This document shows positions 16,401 to 24,871 of a stretch of DNA of 40,150 nucleotides, piece by piece. The stretch is from an uncultured Woeseia sp. (lineage in GTDB: Bacteria; Pseudomonadota; Gammaproteobacteria; Steroidobacterales; Woeseiaceae). The stretch covers positions 1 through 40,150 of the forward strand of contig CALALV010000098.1 in the NCBI GenBank assembly GCA_937925605.1, in the 5' to 3' direction. Within the stretch, counting starts at the first letter, position 1, and every line of letters starts with the position of its first letter. The notes beneath the pieces were generated by a model. The model was not told where the DNA came from. It did not search any database and worked only from the letters and a program-made list of their open reading frames with translations. The position numbers were made by a program, and so were the translations under genes.

Positions 16401-18319
16401 GCATCGACACGCAGTCGGATCCGTTCACGGTCGCCGGCATCGGCGACATGAGCGGCGACGTGTTCGGCAACGGCATGCTGCTGTCGAAATCGATCCGGCT
16501 GGTCGCCGCGTTCAACCACCAGCACATTTTTCTCGACCCCGATCCCGACGCCGCGGCCAGCTACCGCGAGCGCGAGCGGCTGTTCAAGCTGCCCCGTTCG
16601 AGCTGGACCGACTACGACGAGAAACTGATCTCGAAGGGCGGCGGCATTTTCTCGCGCCAGGCGAAGCAGATCCGACTGTCGCCGGAGGCGCGCAAGCTGC
16701 TGGACACGCGCGCGACGACGATGCAACCGATCGAGCTGATCCGCGCGATCCTGAAGATGCCGGTCGACCTGCTGTGGAACGGCGGCATCGGCACCTACGT
16801 CAAGGCCAGCAGCGAGAGCCACGGCGACGTCGGCGACCGCAGCAACGACGCCCTGCGGGTCAACGCCAACGAGCTGCGCTGCAAGGTCATCGGCGAAGGC
16901 GGCAATCTCGGCCTGACCCAGCGCGCGCGTATCGAGTACAGCCTGAACGGCGGCCGGGTGAACACGGACTTCATCGACAATTCGGCCGGCGTCGACAGCT
17001 CGGACCGCGAGGTCAACATCAAGATCCTGCTGCGCGCCGCGGAACAGGAAAAGGGCCTCACGCGCAAGGCGCGCAACAAGCTGCTTGCCGAGATGACCGA
17101 CGACGTCGCCGCCTTCGTGCTGCGCTCGAACTACCTGCAGACACAGGCCATCAGCATGATGGAGGCGCGCGCGCGCGAACGCCTCGACGAGACGGCGCGG
17201 CTGATCACGAATCTCGAAAAGACCGGCCTGCTCGACCGCGACCTCGAATTCCTGCCGGACGAAGTCGAGATCGAGGAACGCCGCCAGCGCAAGCAGGGGC
17301 TGACGCGACCCGAGATCGCGGTCGTCCTGAGTTACGCGAAGATCGACCTGTACAACGGCCTGGTCGCCTCGGACGAGACTCTCGAGGACTTCCTGACGAC
17401 CGACCCGCAGCGCTACTTCCCGCCTGTATTGCGGCGCCGTTACAAGGACCTGATCCCGACTCACCGGCTGAGCCGCGAGATCCTCGCGACGCTGATCGCC
17501 AACAACATCGTGAACCGCATGGGGCCGGTGTTCGTCAAGCGCATGCAGCAGGATACGGGCGCGTCCACCGTGACGATCGCCCGCGCCTACGTCGTCGCCC
17601 GCGAGCTCTGCCAGGCAACCGCGATCTGGCGCACGATCGAGTCGCTGGACAACGAGATTCCCGCCTCGGTGCAGCAGTCGATGCTGTTCGACATCAGCCG
17701 CACGCTGCGCCACGCCTGTTACTGGCTGATCGAGCGCTACGGCGAAGACCTCGACATCGTCGCGGCCGTCGAGCGGCTGAAAGACGGTATGCACAAGGTG
17801 TACACGCGCGCCCCCAGCATCGTCACCGGCGCCGGCAAGCAGCGCCAGAAGACCGCGGCCGGCGAGCTCGCGACGATGCAGGTGCCCGACGGCCTGGCCC
17901 GCAAGATGGCCGGCCTGCTGCTGACCCGCGGCGCGCTCGACATCGCCGACCTGTCCATCGACTACCATACCGACGTGATGGACACGGCGAAGATGTATGC
18001 CCGGCTCAGTGAGCGCCTCGGCATCGTCTGGCTGCATCGCAAGGTCGAGGCGCTGGCCGTCGAGGGCCGCTGGCAGGCGATGGCGCGCGGTAACCTGCGC
18101 GACGAGTTCTACCGGGCGCGGCGCGACCTCGCCTCCCGCATCCTCGCCGCGTGCGAGGATCACATGCCGCTCGACGACTACGAGGACTGGATCGAGCAGC
18201 ACGCCACCGCGGTGCAGAAGTTCGACTCGATCCTCGCGGAGATGAAGCTGCGCGAGGAGGTGGACTTCGCCACGCTGTCGGTGGCCTCACAGGAGCTACG
18301 CAGGCTCATATCTGACTGA
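13481..18319 (+). CDS. gdhB: Large NAD-specific glutamate dehydrogenase (GDH180 type)
   Basis: This enzyme deaminates glutamate to 2-oxoglutarate using NAD+, in a catabolic direction. The product is 1612 residues, close to the Pseudomonas aeruginosa 180-kDa enzyme, with long N-terminal ACT-like regulatory regions, a central catalytic domain and a C-terminal helical region. The catalytic domain shows RGGAVARGGLRWSDRREDFR, then the active-site lysine K853 in VPTGAKGGFVPKR, then GIGDMSGDVFGNGML and KVIGEGGNLGLTQ of the dinucleotide-binding part. The start is GTG at 13481; a second GTG at 13490 is nearly as good. gpmA follows 31 bases later on the same strand. Confidence 0.95.
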   Translation: MPDVPRKPQRRVSDQTDQLLGAIIASKPGSKTFSQRQQINAWLRQYYGNVPVEDLQERTPRIMARAATSHLDFGRTRKPGQALLRIINPKEKQHGYDSPYTIVEMVNDNMPFLVDSVSAAINRADLTIHMTVHPVVRVSRTPAGTLKTLHEPDSDEGLVESWVRFAVDREADPQRLKLLEHEIQRVLSDVRVAVRDWQAMRDKMLEAKETLEQSPPGFDEAVREESRELLQWMVDDHFTFLGYREYELRTRKDKLVLKSKAGSGLGVLANEERGGKTVELSSVMRRHARSKNWLIITKANSRSTVHRPSYLDYVGVKKFDDSGKPVGELRFIGLFTSVAYSENPRNIPLLRLKVQRVLERSRVDPSGHRGKSLLHILDTFPRDELFQSSVHDLVRTTSGILNLQDRHRVKFFLRRDAFRRFFSCLVYVPREKYTTTVRRRIEKILLEAFGGHAVDSSVQLSDSPLARVHLIVRTNVGDRPRISIRRIEETIANAVITWRDKLRTELVRRFGQDEGSLLYREYGESFPAAYEADVEPATACLDVKRVDGLLNGTHNDYLLLYCPKDAAPGQLNFRTFCKGQPLLLSNVLPILEDMGTEVHSERPYKIVPKSSGAFWIQDFALQYPGSEELDLDQSARRFGIGFHHALAGNSENDGFNALILKAGLDWRQVALVRCYAKYLLQLGIPFSQNYMEDVLSEHAGVARNLVEQFRLQFDPAIPAGEREAAVAAMTASIQRAIARARNLDEDRILTAFAGAINATLRTNYFQHDADGAPKRRLSIKLNPGLLPEAPLPKPRYEIFVYSPEVEGVHLRGGAVARGGLRWSDRREDFRTEVLGLMKAQVVKNTVIVPTGAKGGFVPKRMPDGDRDVIMKTGISCYQTFIRGLLDITDNVVDGKVVPPPNVVRRDGEDPYLVVAADKGTATFSDIANAISAEYGFWLDDAFASGGSAGYDHKKMGITARGAWEAVKRHFREKGIDTQSDPFTVAGIGDMSGDVFGNGMLLSKSIRLVAAFNHQHIFLDPDPDAAASYRERERLFKLPRSSWTDYDEKLISKGGGIFSRQAKQIRLSPEARKLLDTRATTMQPIELIRAILKMPVDLLWNGGIGTYVKASSESHGDVGDRSNDALRVNANELRCKVIGEGGNLGLTQRARIEYSLNGGRVNTDFIDNSAGVDSSDREVNIKILLRAAEQEKGLTRKARNKLLAEMTDDVAAFVLRSNYLQTQAISMMEARARERLDETARLITNLEKTGLLDRDLEFLPDEVEIEERRQRKQGLTRPEIAVVLSYAKIDLYNGLVASDETLEDFLTTDPQRYFPPVLRRRYKDLIPTHRLSREILATLIANNIVNRMGPVFVKRMQQDTGASTVTIARAYVVARELCQATAIWRTIESLDNEIPASVQQSMLFDISRTLRHACYWLIERYGEDLDIVAAVERLKDGMHKVYTRAPSIVTGAGKQRQKTAAGELATMQVPDGLARKMAGLLLTRGALDIADLSIDYHTDVMDTAKMYARLSERLGIVWLHRKVEALAVEGRWQAMARGNLRDEFYRARRDLASRILAACEDHMPLDDYEDWIEQHATAVQKFDSILAEMKLREEVDFATLSVASQELRRLISD

Positions 18320-18350
18320 CGCGGATTCGTCCGCCCGCACCGGAGACGAC

Positions 18351-19094
18351 ATGCCCGGCAAACTCGTGCTCTGCCGCCACGGCCAGAGCGACTGGAACCT
18401 CCAGAACCTGTTCACCGGCTGGACCGACGTCGACCTGACCGACAAGGGCCGAGAGGACGCCCGCGAGGCGGGGCGCACGGGGCGGGAAGTCGAGCTCGTG
18501 ATCGACGTCGCCTGGACCTCGGTGCTGAAGCGTGCGATACGCACGCTGTGGATCATGCTCGACGAGATGGACCGGATGTGGATCCCGGTCGTGCGCGACT
18601 GGCGGCTCAACGAACGCCACTACGGGGCGCTGCAGGGCCTGAACAAGGCCGAGACGGCCGAGAAATACGGCGACGAACAGGTGCACATCTGGCGCCGCAG
18701 CTACGACACGCCGCCGCCGGCGCTGGAGCCGGACGACGAGCGCCACCCGTCGCACGACCCGCGCTATGCCGGTATCGCCGGCCTGCCCGCGACCGAGTCG
18801 CTGGCGACGACGCTCGAGCGCGTGCGGCCGTGCTGGGAGGAGGCTATCGCACCCGAGCTACGCGCCGGGCGCAACGTGTTGATCGCCGCGCACGGCAACA
18901 GCCTGCGCGCGCTGGTCAAGATGCTGGACGGCGTGTCCGACGAGGAAATCACGGGCTTCAACATCCCGACCGGGATACCGATGCTGTACGAACTCGACGA
19001 CAGCCTCGCGCCGTTGTCGCGACGCTTCCTCGGCGACCCGGATGCCGTCGAGGCGGCCGCCGCCGCGGTCGCGAACCAGGCGAAGTCGGGATGA
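18351..19094 (+). CDS. gpmA: 2,3-bisphosphoglycerate-dependent phosphoglycerate mutase
   Basis: It interconverts 3- and 2-phosphoglycerate in glycolysis and gluconeogenesis through a phosphohistidine. The 247-residue product has the RHG motif with H10 (LCRHGQSDWN), R61, E88 (LNERHYGALQGLNK) and the second histidine H181 (AAHGNSLRALVK). Length and motifs match the dPGM family. It overlaps the next gene by four bases (ATGA at 19091-19094), so the two are probably translated together, likely from a transcript that includes the upstream dehydrogenase. Confidence 0.95.
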   Translation: MPGKLVLCRHGQSDWNLQNLFTGWTDVDLTDKGREDAREAGRTGREVELVIDVAWTSVLKRAIRTLWIMLDEMDRMWIPVVRDWRLNERHYGALQGLNKAETAEKYGDEQVHIWRRSYDTPPPALEPDDERHPSHDPRYAGIAGLPATESLATTLERVRPCWEEAIAPELRAGRNVLIAAHGNSLRALVKMLDGVSDEEITGFNIPTGIPMLYELDDSLAPLSRRFLGDPDAVEAAAAAVANQAKSG

Positions 19095-19612
19095 TACTGG
19101 CGCTCGGCGACCAGCAACCGGTGCTGGACGGCGGCGGGCATTTCATTGCCGACGACGCGCGAGTGATCGGTCGCGTACGCCTGGGCGAACGCGCCAGCAT
19201 CTGGTTCGGCGCGGTGCTGCGCGGCGACAACGACTGGATCGAGATCGGGCGCGACAGCAACGTGCAGGACGGCGCGGTGCTGCACACGGACCCCGGCGTG
19301 CGCCTCGCGGTCGGCGAACGCGTCACGATCGGCCACCGCGTGGTCCTGCACGGCTGCGAGATCGGCGACGGCAGCCTCGTCGGGATCGGCAGCACGATAC
19401 TGAACGGAGCCCGGATTGGCCGCGAATGCCTCGTCGGCGCGAATGCGCTGATCACCGAGGGCAAGCACTTCCCGGACGGCATGCTGATCGTCGGCGCGCC
19501 GGCGCGCGCGGTGCGCAAGCTCAGCGACGAGGAACGCGCACGGCTGGCGGAATCGGCGGCGATCTACGTCGAGAACGGCCGGCGCTTCCGGGACAGCCTC
19601 GCCCCGGCCTGA
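19091..19612 (+). CDS. Gamma carbonic anhydrase family protein
   Basis: The product is 173 residues and folds, by its hexapeptide repeats (IGDGSLVGIGSTILNGARIG and similar), into a left-handed beta helix that trimerises. Three histidines in the zinc-binding spacing of the gamma-class are present, H65, H82 and H87 (VLHTD, IGHRVVLHG), along with an RGD at 44-46. It resembles YrdA/CaiE-type proteins; some of these bind zinc and hydrate CO2 and others have no shown activity. The ATG overlaps the gpmA stop codon. Confidence 0.9.
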   Translation: MILALGDQQPVLDGGGHFIADDARVIGRVRLGERASIWFGAVLRGDNDWIEIGRDSNVQDGAVLHTDPGVRLAVGERVTIGHRVVLHGCEIGDGSLVGIGSTILNGARIGRECLVGANALITEGKHFPDGMLIVGAPARAVRKLSDEERARLAESAAIYVENGRRFRDSLAPA

Positions 19613-19624
19613 CGCCGCGCAGCC

Positions 19625-20356
19625 ATGCGCAGGCTATGCCTACTGCTCGCCCTCCTCCCGGCGCTCGCGCCCGCCGCGGACGTATTGCGCAACGCGCCGC
19701 GCACCGGCATCTACATCGAGAGCGACTACCTCGCCGCCGACGCGAACTGCGACTGGTACTTCCCGGCGGCAACCGTCGTCGAGATGGCGCCGCCGGCAGG
19801 CGATGCCGACTGCCCGGTCGTGATCCGCATCCGCGGCGTCCTCAATCGCGAGGGTGCGCGCCTGTTCGAACGCGTTACCGAGGCGCTCGGCGACTGGCCC
19901 GCCGTGCCGACCCGCATCGTGCTCAATTCGCGCGGCGGCGATTCGCAGGCCGCGCTCTACATGGCCGGCATCATCCGCGCGCACGCGCTGTTCCGGCGCC
20001 GCAAACCCGGCGTCATGACGACGATCGACGAGTCCGAGGCCGCCGTCTGTTTCAGCGCCTGCGTGATCCTGTTCGCTGCCGGCTTCGAGCGCCACGCGTT
20101 GTTCGACGAGTACGACGACCCGGCGCTGCCTTCGCGGCTTGGCATTCACAGCCCTGCCCAGTACGACCGCCGCCAGATGGAATACGACACGAGCATCGCG
20201 AACCGCAACATCCTGGTCGTGCGGCGGCAGCTCGAAGCCTATTTCGACAGCGTCGGCGTGAGCCGCGAGCTCGTCGACGCGATGTTCGCGGTGCCGTTCG
20301 AGGACCTGCGCCTGCTGACGGAAGCCGAGGCGCGCGGCTACGGGCTGGTGCCCTGA
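19625..20356 (+). CDS. Secreted ClpP-fold protein, function unknown
   Basis: The product is 243 residues. A signal peptide covers residues 1-18 (MRRLCLLLALLPALAPAA), so it is exported. The core resembles ClpP/SppA-type serine hydrolases. IVLNSRGGDSQAALYMAGII (98-117) is like the oxyanion-binding segment, S144 in CFSACVILFAAG sits where a nucleophile would be, H175 follows in LGIHSPAQ, and the C-terminal LTEAEARGYGLVP is common to this fold. Cysteines flank the candidate Ser. The gene is 12 bases after the carbonic anhydrase gene and likely in the same operon. Peptidase activity is not shown; fold assignment is moderately sure. Confidence 0.7.
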   Translation: MRRLCLLLALLPALAPAADVLRNAPRTGIYIESDYLAADANCDWYFPAATVVEMAPPAGDADCPVVIRIRGVLNREGARLFERVTEALGDWPAVPTRIVLNSRGGDSQAALYMAGIIRAHALFRRRKPGVMTTIDESEAAVCFSACVILFAAGFERHALFDEYDDPALPSRLGIHSPAQYDRRQMEYDTSIANRNILVVRRQLEAYFDSVGVSRELVDAMFAVPFEDLRLLTEAEARGYGLVP

Positions 20357-20357
20357 A

Positions 20358-21260
20358 TCAGGACTGGCGCCGCGGGTGCGAGCGGCGCTGCTTCGCTGCT
20401 TCCTCGTCGATGACGCGCACGAGTCCCTCCTGCGCGCTCGACGCGACCAGGCGGCCGGCCGGCGTGAAGAACTGGCCGCGTGCGTAGCCGCGTGCGCCCG
20501 ACGCGTTGGGACTGTCGAGCGAATACAGCAGCCAGTCGTCGACGCGGAACTCGCGGTGAAACCACAGCGCGTGGTCGAGGCTCGCCATCATGACGTTGCC
20601 ACGACCGAAGCGCAGTCCGTGCGGCAGCGTCGACGTGCCCAGGAGCTCGTAGTCGGAGACGTAGGCCAGCAGGTTCTGGTGCAGCGCGACGCCGTCCGGC
20701 AGGCGGTCCACGGCGCGAATCCACACCTGGCGCACGGGTGGCAGGCGCTCAGCGACGTCGAATCCGAGCGTCTGCACCGGGCGGAACTCGAACGGCCGCT
20801 GGTCGGTCAGGAAGCGGCGCATCTTTTCCGGCAGCCGCTTTAGCACCTCCGGGGCCACGTCGGTCAGCTCCTGCAGCCCTTCGGGTCCCGGCACCTCGGG
20901 CATCGTCGCCTGGTGCTCGAGCCCGTCCTCCGGCACCTGGAAAGACGCGGCGAGGTTGAAGATCGGCCGGCCGTGCTGGATCGCGACGACCCGGCGCACG
21001 GAAAAGCTGCCGCCGTCCCGGGCGCGGTCGACCTCGTAGACGATCGGCGCATCGACGTCGCCGCGGCGCAGGAAGTAGGCGTGCAGCGAATGCGCGGTGC
21101 GGCCGTCCACCGTCAGGTGAGCGGCAGACAGGGCCTGCCCGAGCACCTGCCCCCCGAACACCTGCGCGCTGCCGATGTCGCGGCTCTGGCCGCGGAAGAT
21201 GTTGTCCTCGATACGCTCGAGTTCGAGCAGCTGCAGAAGATCGACGAGTACCGGGTGCAT
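20358..21260 (-). CDS. tesB: Acyl-CoA thioesterase II (TesB)
   Basis: TesB hydrolyses medium- and long-chain acyl-CoA to free acid and CoA in the cytoplasm. The 300-residue product is a double hot-dog protein. The residues corresponding to the E. coli triad are D203 (SDYELLGT), S227 (MASLDHALWFH, where E. coli has Thr) and Q277 (SAQEGLVRV). The start MHPVLVDLLQLLELERIEDN is typical. The frame is open further upstream, but that part overlaps the SDR gene and is unlike the family. It is convergent with the ClpP-fold gene, with one base between stops, and probably the last gene of the synthetase-SDR-tesB run. Confidence 0.95.
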   Translation of the reverse strand: MHPVLVDLLQLLELERIEDNIFRGQSRDIGSAQVFGGQVLGQALSAAHLTVDGRTAHSLHAYFLRRGDVDAPIVYEVDRARDGGSFSVRRVVAIQHGRPIFNLAASFQVPEDGLEHQATMPEVPGPEGLQELTDVAPEVLKRLPEKMRRFLTDQRPFEFRPVQTLGFDVAERLPPVRQVWIRAVDRLPDGVALHQNLLAYVSDYELLGTSTLPHGLRFGRGNVMMASLDHALWFHREFRVDDWLLYSLDSPNASGARGYARGQFFTPAGRLVASSAQEGLVRVIDEEAAKQRRSHPRRQS

Positions 21261-21313
21261 GTCTTCCGTGCCCGTGTCCGGGTAAGCCGCGAGTCCGCCG
21301 GAGCGCCGGCCCG

Positions 21314-22057
21314 TCAGCCGGCGCGGCCGCCGTCGACGGCGATGCCCGTGCCGCTGACGAAGGTCGCGTCGTCGCTCGCGAGGAACAGCGCCGCCTTCGC
21401 GACGTCGAGCGGCTCGCCGAGGCGCCGCGCCGCCGAGTGCCGGATACAGTGGTCGCGCAGCTCGCGGTGTTCGCCGAACACGCGGCGGCTTTCCGCCGTC
21501 ATGATCGCGCCCGGCTGCACGTAATTCACCGTGATGCCGGCCTCGCCGCTCTCGGCAGCCAGCTCGCGGACGAGCCCGGCGAGCGCCGCCTCGGCATCGT
21601 CGCTGAGCGGCTGCGCATCGACCGCGAAAGCGCTGCGCAGCAGACCGACGGCAATGAAGCGACCGCCCGGACTGCGCTTCAGCTTCGGCAGCGCCGCGTC
21701 GAACCAGCGCCGCAGCTCCGCGAGGCGTGCCTTGACGACGCGCTCGCACTCCTCGCTGTCGGCGATCGGCTGGCGCGGCTGCAGCTGCGTGCAGACGATG
21801 ACGGCATCGAGGCCGTCGAGACGTTTCGCCACGTCGGCGACGATGTCCTTCGCCTGCTCGGTGGACAGCGGCCGCGCAAGGCCCGTGATGTGCGGCACGG
21901 AGTTAAAACGGCGTTCGACGTCGGAATCACCCGAGTCGAGCGCCACGACGTCGGCTGCGTGGCGCGCGCAGGTGCGCGCAATCGCCTCGCCGACCCCGGT
22001 CGCCGCGCCACAGACCAGCGTGCGAACGCCGAACAGGCGGCCGGCGTCAGCGCTCAC
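21314..22057 (-). CDS. SDR-fold protein lacking the catalytic Tyr-Lys
   Basis: The product is 247 residues with the Rossmann glycine motif CGAATGVGEAIA (G17, G21, G23) and a good C-terminal SDR end (ITVNYVQPGAIMT, FLASDDATFVSGTGIAVDGG). The usual NNAG is replaced by CTQL (89-92). Aligning the strongly conserved helix AALAGLVRELAAE with other SDRs puts Ser152 and Glu156 where the YxxxK tyrosine and lysine should be. It can probably bind a nucleotide but is unlikely to be a normal dehydrogenase. It lies 33 bases after the acyl-CoA synthetase gene and 53 bases before tesB on the same strand, so a role in acyl-CoA metabolism is likely. Confidence 0.85.
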   Translation of the reverse strand: MSADAGRLFGVRTLVCGAATGVGEAIARTCARHAADVVALDSGDSDVERRFNSVPHITGLARPLSTEQAKDIVADVAKRLDGLDAVIVCTQLQPRQPIADSEECERVVKARLAELRRWFDAALPKLKRSPGGRFIAVGLLRSAFAVDAQPLSDDAEAALAGLVRELAAESGEAGITVNYVQPGAIMTAESRRVFGEHRELRDHCIRHSAARRLGEPLDVAKAALFLASDDATFVSGTGIAVDGGRAG

Positions 22058-22090
22058 GGGTACTCCGGTGGATCCGCTGCAGACCCACGC

Positions 22091-23731
22091 TCAGGCCGCC
22101 ACGTCCGGGAAGCGGTAGTCGGCGAACTGCTTGCGCAGCTCGGTCTTCTTGATCTTGCCGGTGGCCGTGTGCGGAATCTCGTCGACGAAACGCACGTCGT
22201 CGGGCATCCACCACTTGGCGATCTTGCCCTCGAGGAAGCCGAGCACGTCGTCCGCCTGCGGTTTTGCGCCCTCCTTGCGCACGACGACCAGCAGCGGGCG
22301 CTCCGACCATTTCGGGTGCGGCAGCCCGATGACGGCGGCTTCGGCCACGTCGGGATGCCCGACCGCGATATTCTCGATTTCGATCGAGCTGATCCACTCG
22401 CCGCCCGACTTGATCACGTCCTTGGTGCGATCCGTGATGTTCAGGTAGCCCTGCGGGTCGATCGTCGCGACGTCGCCGGTATTGAACCAGCCGTCTTTCG
22501 TGTGCGAGCCCGCGGATCCCTCCAGCCGGAAGTAGTCGCTGCACACCCAGGGACCCCGGACCTGCAGTGCGCCGAAGGCCTCGCCGTCCCAGGGCTGCTC
22601 CCTGCCCTCGTCGTCGACGATGCGCATCTCGACGCCGAACAGGCAGCGCCCGGCCTTGGTCTTCAGCTTGATCATCTCGTCGACGGACATGTCCTCCATG
22701 CCGGCCTTCGGCGTGTTGACCGTGCCGAGCGGACTCATCTCGGTCATGCCCCAGCCCTGGGTCACCGAGACGTCGTGTTTCTCGTGGAATTCGCGAATCA
22801 TCGACTCGGGTACCGCGGCGCCGCCGATCGACGTGCGCTGCAGCTTGTTCAGGCGTTTGCCTTCCTTCGCACAGTACTGCAGCAGCGCGAGCCAGACCGT
22901 CGGCACGCCGAGCGCAGCCGTCACGGACTCCGACTCGAGCAGTTCGTACAGAGCGGCGCCGTCGCCCATCTTCGGTCCCGGCAGCACCAGCTTGGCGCCG
23001 ACCATGAACGCCGAGTACGGCACGCCCCAGGCGTTGACGTGGAACAGCGGCACGACCGGCAATACCGTGTCGCGGTTCGAGCAGCCGAGCCCGTCGGGCG
23101 AGATGCCGGCCATCGCGTGCAGCACCTGCGAGCGATGGTTGTAGAGCACGCCCTTCGGGTCACCGGTCGTGCCCGAGGTGTAGCAGAGGCCGACGGCCGA
23201 TTTCTCGTCGAGTTCCGGCCACGCGAAGTTCTCGTCCCCGTCCGCGATGAAGGTCTCGTAGCTGACGACGTTGTCGAGGCTGGTCCCGGGCAGGGTCTTC
23301 TCGTCGCACATCACGATGTAGCCTTCGAGATTCGGGGTGTGCGGCGCGAGCTTCTCGAGTAGCGGCAGGAACAGCGGATCGGTCAGCAGCCAGCGGTCCT
23401 CGGCGTGGTTGATGATGAAGGCCAGCTGCTCGGGAAAAAGGCGCGGGTTGATGGTGTGACAGACGTAGCCGGCGCCGCCGATCGCGTAGTAGGCCTCGAG
23501 GTGCCGGTAGTCGTTCCAGGCCAGCGTCGCGACCCGGTCGCCCTGCGCGAGGCCCAGCCCGGTAAGCGCGCTCGCCAGCTTGCGGGCACGGCGCGCGCAG
23601 TCGGCGATCGTGTAGCGGTGCAACGGGTTGTCACAGGTGACGGAGACGATCTCCCGGTCCGGGAAGCTGCGCTCCGCGTGCCTCAGTATCATGGACACGA
23701 GCAGTGGCGTGTCCATCATCAGTCCCTGCAT
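22091..23731 (-). CDS. Acyl-CoA synthetase, AlkK-like (fatty acid CoA ligase)
   Basis: The enzyme activates a carboxylic acid to its acyl-AMP and then to acyl-CoA. From the ATG at 23731 (MQGLMMDTPLL, the usual AlkK-type start) the product is 546 residues. It carries the AMP-binding signature YTSGTTGDPKG (184-194), the QGWGMTEMSP motif (325-334), DGWFNTGD before the hinge, and the catalytic lysine near the C-terminus in HTATGKIKK (K526). Sequence style suggests medium-chain fatty acids, but substrate is not certain. A start at 23779 would add 16 residues. It heads a minus-strand run with the SDR-like gene and tesB and is divergent from the nitrilase gene. Confidence 0.92.
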   Translation of the reverse strand: MQGLMMDTPLLVSMILRHAERSFPDREIVSVTCDNPLHRYTIADCARRARKLASALTGLGLAQGDRVATLAWNDYRHLEAYYAIGGAGYVCHTINPRLFPEQLAFIINHAEDRWLLTDPLFLPLLEKLAPHTPNLEGYIVMCDEKTLPGTSLDNVVSYETFIADGDENFAWPELDEKSAVGLCYTSGTTGDPKGVLYNHRSQVLHAMAGISPDGLGCSNRDTVLPVVPLFHVNAWGVPYSAFMVGAKLVLPGPKMGDGAALYELLESESVTAALGVPTVWLALLQYCAKEGKRLNKLQRTSIGGAAVPESMIREFHEKHDVSVTQGWGMTEMSPLGTVNTPKAGMEDMSVDEMIKLKTKAGRCLFGVEMRIVDDEGREQPWDGEAFGALQVRGPWVCSDYFRLEGSAGSHTKDGWFNTGDVATIDPQGYLNITDRTKDVIKSGGEWISSIEIENIAVGHPDVAEAAVIGLPHPKWSERPLLVVVRKEGAKPQADDVLGFLEGKIAKWWMPDDVRFVDEIPHTATGKIKKTELRKQFADYRFPDVAA

Positions 23732-23862
23732 GTCGATTTCCCCCAGTAGTCCCGGCCGCGCGGCCGCCAGCAGCGCCATTTAACAGTCCCGGGCGCGGTC
23801 TCTGCAAGTTGCGGCCCGTGCTAAGCTCCCGCGGCGCAGCGGTGCAGCGGCCGGACAGGGGT

Positions 23863-24837
23863 ATGCCAGGGAACGAATCGCGGACACTACGTGCGGGCCT
23901 CGCACAGATCGCGCCATGCTGGCTGCGCCGCGAGGCGACGCTAGACCGCGCCATCGAAACGCTGGCGCAGGCGGCAGGGGCCGGCTGCCGGCTGCTGGTG
24001 TTCGGCGAGGCCTTCCTGCCCGGCTACCCGTTCTGGCTCGAGCGCACCGACGGCGCCCGGTTCGATTCGGCGTTGCAAAAGTCCCTGTACGCGCACTACG
24101 TCGCGGAAGCCGTCGACATTGACGGCGGCGGTCTCGAGCGTCTGTGCGCCGCGGCCGCCGGGCACGGCACGGCCGTGTACATTGGCGTGATCGAGACGTC
24201 CGCGCGGCGCGGCCGCAGCGTCTTCTGCTCGATGGTCCATGTCGATGCCGCCGGCCACATCCGCTCCGTGCATCGCAAGCTCGTGCCGACCTGGGAGGAA
24301 CGACTGGTCTGGGCCGCCGGCGACGGCCACGGCCTGCGCACGCATGCGCTGGGCCCGTTCACGGTGGGCGGACTGAATTGCTGGGAGAACTGGCTGCCGC
24401 TTGCGCGCGCCGCGCTGTACGGCCAGGGCGAGGACCTGCACGTCGCGATCTGGCCAGGCAATCGCCGCAATACCGAGGACATCACCCGCTATATCGCCGC
24501 CGAGAGTCGCTCGTTCGTCATCTCGGTGAGTGCGCTGATGCGCGCCGGGGACATCGGCGACGACCTGCCGCACGGCGAGCTGCTGCGCGAGCGCGCGGAC
24601 GCGGTCATGGCCGATGGCGGGTCCTGCGTCGCCAGGCCCGATGGCAGCTGGCTACTGCCGCCGGATACGGAGACGGACGGCCTGCTCGTCGTCGACCTCG
24701 ATCATCGCGAGGTACTCGAGGCCCGGCACAACCTGGACCCGGCCGGTCATTACGCACGGCCGGACGTGACCCGGCTCGTTGTGGACCGGCGCCGCCCCGG
24801 CACCGCCGAGTTCCGCGACGAGGGCGGTTCGGACTAG
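23863..24837 (+). CDS. Nitrilase-family carbon-nitrogen hydrolase
   Basis: The product is 324 residues. The catalytic triad of the superfamily is present as E49 (LLVFGEAFLPGYPFW), K139 (VHRKLVPTWEERLVW) and C173 (GGLNCWENWLPL). The FLPGYPFW and LNCWENW forms are those of true nitrilases and cyanide hydratases (branch 1), which turn nitriles into carboxylic acids and ammonia, instead of amidases. Translation is placed at the ATG behind a CAGGGG ribosome site, because the open upstream part lies in the divergent promoter region. It could supply acids to the neighbouring acyl-CoA synthetase, but this is inference. Confidence 0.9.
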   Translation: MPGNESRTLRAGLAQIAPCWLRREATLDRAIETLAQAAGAGCRLLVFGEAFLPGYPFWLERTDGARFDSALQKSLYAHYVAEAVDIDGGGLERLCAAAAGHGTAVYIGVIETSARRGRSVFCSMVHVDAAGHIRSVHRKLVPTWEERLVWAAGDGHGLRTHALGPFTVGGLNCWENWLPLARAALYGQGEDLHVAIWPGNRRNTEDITRYIAAESRSFVISVSALMRAGDIGDDLPHGELLRERADAVMADGGSCVARPDGSWLLPPDTETDGLLVVDLDHREVLEARHNLDPAGHYARPDVTRLVVDRRRPGTAEFRDEGGSD

Positions 24838-24871
24838 CAAGCCGCAGAAAACTGCGTTCTTGCGCAGCCTG

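Noticed and set aside
13535..18202. A 1555-codon open frame on the minus strand opposite the glutamate dehydrogenase gene
   Set aside because: Long stop-free antisense frames are expected in very GC-rich coding DNA. The plus frame has clear GDH motifs, while the minus frame shows repetitive Arg/Ala/Val-rich text with no recognisable domain.
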